NCBI RefSeq assembly: GCF_938017615.1
Contig: NZ_CALIJA010000150.1
Location: 1-16,179, forward strand
Reading direction: 5' to 3'
Source of the DNA: an uncultured Campylobacter sp.
GTDB taxonomy: Bacteria; Campylobacterota; Campylobacteria; Campylobacterales; Campylobacteraceae
DNA: 16,179 bases
Both the position numbers and the translations under genes were made by a program. Shown one piece after another: positions 13,124 to 16,179 of the stretch. The notes beneath the pieces were generated by a model. That model had not been told where the DNA came from. It did no database searches and worked only from the letters and a program-made list of their open reading frames with translations. Numbering within the stretch: the first letter of the stretch is position 1; every line of letters starts with the position of its first letter.

Positions 13124-13984
13124 TTATAACTTTCCGCCTTCGATTACGACGTCGTCAGCCTTGATGTCGTCGCCGTATACCGGTGCTAGCGTCGCATCGT
13201 AGTCGGCGTGGAAAAATTTCTCGTCCGCGAGTTTTACGATTAGATCGTCAAGCCATTTGCGAAGCTCGTCGTTACCCTTTTTGACCGCAGGCGCGATGAC
13301 GTCCTGATCGCCCAGCGAGCGGATACCTACCTTAAAGCCAGGGTTTGACTTCGTCCACGCAAACAAAAGCGTATTATCGTGCGCGATCGCATCGCCTCTG
13401 CCGTCCAGCATCGCACCGAAAGTCTCGGTATTTTGGTCAAATTTTAAAAGCTTGATCTCGGGGTGATTTTTCGTAAAATACAGATCCGCGGTCGTGCCTT
13501 TGTTTATTAAAAGCGTTTTGTCCTTAAGCTGCGAAACGTCGGTGATATCGCCATTCGGACTTGCGACGCCGAGAGCTACCTTCATATACGGCAGCGCGAA
13601 ATCCACGACCTCTTTGCGCTCTGGTGTGACGGTGAAATTTGCAAGCGTGATATCGACCTTATCGGACGCCAAAAATTCCGCGCGATTGGCCGCCTCTACG
13701 AGCACGAACTGCACCTTGCTCTCATCGCCCAAAAGCTCCTTTGCGATACGTTTTGCAAAATACACGTCGTATCCCGCGTTTTTGCCCGTCTCGTCAATAT
13801 AGCCAAACGGCGGCTTGTCACCGAAAACAGCGATCCTTACTACACCGCGCTTTTTAACTCCGTCTATATAGCTTTGCGGCGCGGCGGAACCTTGTGCGGA
13901 ATTTGAGGAGCCTTTGCCCTCGTCGTTGCAACCTGCGAAAAATAACGCAACTAAGATAAAAAGCGTGCTTAGCGTTTTTTTCAT
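13124..13984 (-). CDS. cjaA: CjaA-type amino-acid (cysteine) binding lipoprotein
   Basis: Substrate-binding component of a polar amino-acid ABC importer, anchored at the outer face of the inner membrane. The 286 residues start with a lipoprotein signal peptide with lipobox FAGC and lipidated Cys19, then a low-complexity Ser/Gly/Asn linker, then an SBP_bac_3 domain. Segments GVVRIAVFGDKPPFGYIDE, NRAEFLASDKVDITLANFTV, LLINKGTTADLYFTKNHPE and DAIAHDNTLLFAWTKSNPG closely follow C. jejuni CjaA, a cysteine receptor and known surface-associated antigen; the end KADDVVIEGGKL is nearly the same. Cysteine specificity is transferred from that protein. The ATG has AAAGGAG at about 5 nt. It is the last gene of a four-gene unit, 20 bp after the ATPase. 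Confidence 0.93.
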   Translation of the reverse strand: MKKTLSTLFILVALFFAGCNDEGKGSSNSAQGSAAPQSYIDGVKKRGVVRIAVFGDKPPFGYIDETGKNAGYDVYFAKRIAKELLGDESKVQFVLVEAANRAEFLASDKVDITLANFTVTPERKEVVDFALPYMKVALGVASPNGDITDVSQLKDKTLLINKGTTADLYFTKNHPEIKLLKFDQNTETFGAMLDGRGDAIAHDNTLLFAWTKSNPGFKVGIRSLGDQDVIAPAVKKGNDELRKWLDDLIVKLADEKFFHADYDATLAPVYGDDIKADDVVIEGGKL

Positions 13985-14004
13985 CTTTTCTCCTTTATTA
14001 AAAT

Positions 14005-14742
14005 TTATTTTTTAAATTCGAACATATTTAGAAATTTCTTCGCACGCTCGCTCTTTGGAGCGGTGAAGAACGCCTCCGGCTCGTTAATCTCCACGATGCT
14101 TCCCTCATCCATAAAAACTATGCGATCGGCTACGGCGCGCGCAAAGCCCATCTCGTGCGTCACGATTAGCATCGTCTGCCCCTCTTTGGCGAGATTTAGC
14201 ATTACGTCGAGCACCTCGCGCACGATCTCGGGATCAAGCGCCGCGGTAACCTCGTCAAAAAGCATGATCTTGGGCTTCATCACAAGGCTTCGTACGATCG
14301 CGATGCGCTGCTTCTGCCCGCCGCTAAGCTCTTTGGGATAGGAGTTTTCCTTATCCGCAAGACCTACGATCTTTAACCATTCGCGCGCTAAAGCTATCGC
14401 CTCCTCTTTCGGGACGTTTTGCACCTTCATCGGGCCCAGGATTATGTTGTGCAGCACGCTAAGATGATCGAAAAGCTCGTAGCTTTGAAAGACCATGCCG
14501 ATCTTTTGCCTGATCCTGCGCCAGTCTGTGAAATTTTGATCGATCCGCTCGCCCTCGATTATAAAATTTCCGCTTTGTACCGGCTCTAACCCGTTGATCG
14601 TGCGAAGTAGGGTGCTTTTGCCGCAGCCGCTAGGACCCAGGATCACCACGACTTCGCCCTGCGCGACGCTAAGGCTGACGTCCTTTAGCGCGTGCAGCTC
14701 GCCGTAAAATTTATTGACTTTATCGATTTTTAAAATTTCCAT
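14005..14742 (-). CDS. Polar amino-acid ABC transporter ATP-binding protein
   Basis: Cytoplasmic ATPase that energises the importer. The 245-residue protein has Walker A GPSGCGKST (36-44), Q-loop Gln86 in MVFQSYELF, signature LSGGQ (139-143), Walker B IMLFDE with Glu164 (159-164) and switch His196 in VTHEMGF, all intact. After Walker B it reads DEVTAALDPE in place of the more usual DEPTSALDPE. Best match is the GlnQ/ArtP/HisP group. The start is the ATG at 14740-14742, which shares its A with the TGA of the preceding permease (TGATG) and has AGGTGG upstream; a GTG at 14749-14751 also opens the frame but has no ribosome binding site. The overlap implies coupled translation with the permease. 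Confidence 0.93.
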   Translation of the reverse strand: MEILKIDKVNKFYGELHALKDVSLSVAQGEVVVILGPSGCGKSTLLRTINGLEPVQSGNFIIEGERIDQNFTDWRRIRQKIGMVFQSYELFDHLSVLHNIILGPMKVQNVPKEEAIALAREWLKIVGLADKENSYPKELSGGQKQRIAIVRSLVMKPKIMLFDEVTAALDPEIVREVLDVMLNLAKEGQTMLIVTHEMGFARAVADRIVFMDEGSIVEINEPEAFFTAPKSERAKKFLNMFEFKK

Positions 14743-15398
14743 CAGCTCCACCTATTTTCTAATTTTTTCGAAAGCGCCGAGATTGGATAGCAGATCAAAA
14801 AATATACGAAAAATATCGCTCCGTAGATGATTAGCGGCGCGTAATTATCGCGGAAGACATTCACTTCGATGATCTGCTGTCCGACCTTGACGAGCTCTAT
14901 GACGCCGATTAGTACGGCGATCGAGGTTGTTTTTATCATCCTGCTGAATAAATTTATCGTTGCGGGCACCAGACGCCTCATCGCAAGCGGCAGGATGACG
15001 TAGAGATAAATTTGAGATCTGCTAAATGCGAGCGCTTCGGCGCTTTCGAACTGATGCTTAGGGATGCTAAGCACGGCGCCGCGCACCAGATCCATCATCT
15101 CAAAAACGCCCCAGATGCTAAAGACGATGATCGAAGCCGCGATATTTGAGATGTGGATGCCAAAGGCCTTGCTCGCGCCGAAATATACGATAAATAGCCA
15201 GACGATAGGCGGCATGATGCGCACGATCTCTAGACAAATTTTAAGCGGGATGTATAAGGCTCTGCGCCCGGAGGCCATTAAAATTCCAAGCACCAAGCCT
15301 AGTACGAGCGAAACTGCGATCGAGATGAGCGCGATTTGCAGGGTGACCCCAAGCCCGCCAAGAAGCCTGATTAAATTTTCACCGCTTAAGAGTTCCAT
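14742..15398 (-). CDS. Polar amino-acid ABC transporter permease (second)
   Basis: Inner-membrane permease of the HisMQ/GlnP type, 218 residues with about five hydrophobic helices (near 9-42, 58-75, 83-105, 144-165 and 185-206). The cytoplasmic EAA loop, which contacts the ATPase, is visible as HQFESAEALAFSRSQIYLYV followed by ILPLA; the usual invariant Gly of this loop is Ala here. It pairs with the other permease at 15401 to form the heterodimeric channel. The ATG at 15396-15398 follows the upstream stop by 2 bp, with GAGAGG inside the end of that gene. Its own stop overlaps the ATPase start by one base. Confidence 0.92.
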   Translation of the reverse strand: MELLSGENLIRLLGGLGVTLQIALISIAVSLVLGLVLGILMASGRRALYIPLKICLEIVRIMPPIVWLFIVYFGASKAFGIHISNIAASIIVFSIWGVFEMMDLVRGAVLSIPKHQFESAEALAFSRSQIYLYVILPLAMRRLVPATINLFSRMIKTTSIAVLIGVIELVKVGQQIIEVNVFRDNYAPLIIYGAIFFVYFLICYPISALSKKLENRWS

Positions 15399-15400
15399 CG

Positions 15401-16054
15401 CTAGCCTCTCATATACGCAAGGCGCTTTTCAAGCAGCGTAAGCGCTAGCGAAAGCGGCAGGATTATGATCAGATACGAAACGCTTAGCATAAATAGCGCT
15501 TCGTTCGTCTTGTAATACAGCCCGATCACGTCCTTTGCGGCATAAACGAGATCGGCGAGTGCTACGATGCTAACGATCGAGGTTTCTTTAAGCAGAAAGA
15601 TTATGTTTGCGCTGATGGAGGGTAGGGCGATCGCAAAAGCGCGCGGCAGCACGACGTAAAACACTATCTGTGCTTCGCTTAGCCCCAGGCTCATCGCGCT
15701 TTCAATCTGGGATTTTTTTATCGCCTCAAAACCAAGCCTAAAGCTCTCGCTCATATAGCTTCCGCCCAAAAATGCAAGACCTACGATCGCGCAGGTAAAG
15801 CCCGAAATTTGAACGCCTAGCTTCGGCAGGCCGTAGTATAGAAAAAATAGCTGAATTAAAAGCGGAGTGTTGCGAGATAGCTCGATATATGTGCTCACAA
15901 GCGGGCTTAATAGAGGCAATCTTTTATATTTTATCAGCGTGCAGATAAAACCGATGATGATGGATAGTAAAATCCCGTAAAATGCGAGCTTTAGCGTTAA
16001 AATTCCCGCCTTTACGAACATCGGGCTAAATTTAGCTATAAAATCAAAATCCAT
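15401..16054 (-). CDS. Polar amino-acid ABC transporter permease (first)
   Basis: Inner-membrane permease of the same HisMQ/GlnP family, 217 residues, first gene of the importer unit. Membrane helices are seen near 13-37, 52-75 and 80-98 and in the C-terminal third. The EAA loop reads SQIESAMSLGLSEAQIVFYV then VLPRA, with the conserved Gly present, unlike in its partner. The start chosen is the ATG at 16052-16054 (MDFDFIAKFSP), with AAGAAGAG just upstream. A longer frame begins at the ATG at 16079-16081, but that lies directly against the TATAAT at 16082-16087 and would be upstream of the transcript start. It is followed by the second permease with a 2-bp gap. Confidence 0.9.
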   Translation of the reverse strand: MDFDFIAKFSPMFVKAGILTLKLAFYGILLSIIIGFICTLIKYKRLPLLSPLVSTYIELSRNTPLLIQLFFLYYGLPKLGVQISGFTCAIVGLAFLGGSYMSESFRLGFEAIKKSQIESAMSLGLSEAQIVFYVVLPRAFAIALPSISANIIFLLKETSIVSIVALADLVYAAKDVIGLYYKTNEALFMLSVSYLIIILPLSLALTLLEKRLAYMRG

Positions 16055-16081
16055 AAACTCTTCTTTCTGTGAAATATGCAT

Positions 16082-16087
16082 ATTATA
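16082..16087 (-). promoter_or_regulatory. Predicted -10 box of the amino-acid importer operon
   Basis: Minus strand reads TTATCTGTATAATATGC, a perfect TATAAT 28 bp before the first permease ATG at 16054. The upstream DNA to the window end is strongly AT-rich with T runs and no clear -35 box. The start site would be near 16075, giving a leader of about 20 nt. No operator such as a CysB- or Fur-like palindrome was recognised. Confidence 0.6.
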
Positions 16088-16179
16088 CAGATAACTGATT
16101 AAAATAGTATTAAATCAGAATTTTTTTATAAAGATTCCGAAAATTTAGGAGTTTAAAAATATATCTTATAAATATATTT

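Noticed and set aside
1..16179. tRNA, rRNA, insertion sequences, phage or plasmid genes
   Set aside because: Looked for on both strands by eye; no CCA-ended cloverleaf, rRNA segment, transposase or integrase was recognised.

Overview
The window looks like chromosomal DNA from a Campylobacter, most likely one of the higher-GC, oral-type species (C. gracilis / C. showae / C. rectus group). The evidence is a class II fumarase, a CjaA-type cysteine-binding lipoprotein with its full ABC importer, a DUF493 (HP0495/YbeD-like) protein, MoaC, and -10 boxes of the form TATAAT or TAAAAT lying in T-rich tracts without a clear -35 box. I infer the genus from protein similarity; the species is a guess. Base composition by eye is well above the AT-rich C. 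jejuni. The gene-free DNA is dominated by the hexamer family RAATTY (AAATTT, GAATTT, AAATTC, GAATTC).

Layout. 1-363 (-): 5' part of fumC, cut by the window edge. 553-1887 (-): CNNM/CorC (HlyC/TlyC) membrane protein with CBS domains. 1888-2544: gene-free, packed with RAATTY. 2545-3354 (-): M48 metallopeptidase lipoprotein. 3355-4475: 1.1 kb gene-free, again RAATTY-rich. 4476-6455 (-): compact operon moaC > DUF493 > long Ala-rich helical protein. 6503-6577 (-): predicted small RNA of about 60 nt with its own promoter and a strong intrinsic terminator, carrying an anti-Shine-Dalgarno-like ACCUCCU stretch. 7068-7877 (-): two-gene unit, DUF1508 protein then a small acidic protein with an EF-hand/dockerin-type calcium loop. 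7994-8473 (+): secreted YtkA/FixH-like protein with a His-rich tail, divergent from that unit. 8866-10903 (+): DUF3737 beta-helix protein tightly coupled to a MalY/PatB PLP enzyme. 11099-12484 (+): DUF3137 membrane protein whose long frame is broken by a single in-frame TAA. 12485-13123: gene-free. 13124-16054 (-): polar amino-acid ABC importer (permease, permease, ATPase, cjaA), probably for cysteine, with a promoter at 16082-16087.

The genes are mostly ordinary metabolism, envelope and transport functions. The importer (cysteine uptake) and the PatB-type C-S lyase both concern sulfur amino acids, but they lie on opposite strands and nothing links them beyond proximity. The points most worth a second look are the extreme RAATTY density in non-coding DNA, with a recurrent longer form RAATTYTGC; the predicted small RNA upstream of moaC; and the interrupted DUF3137 gene.
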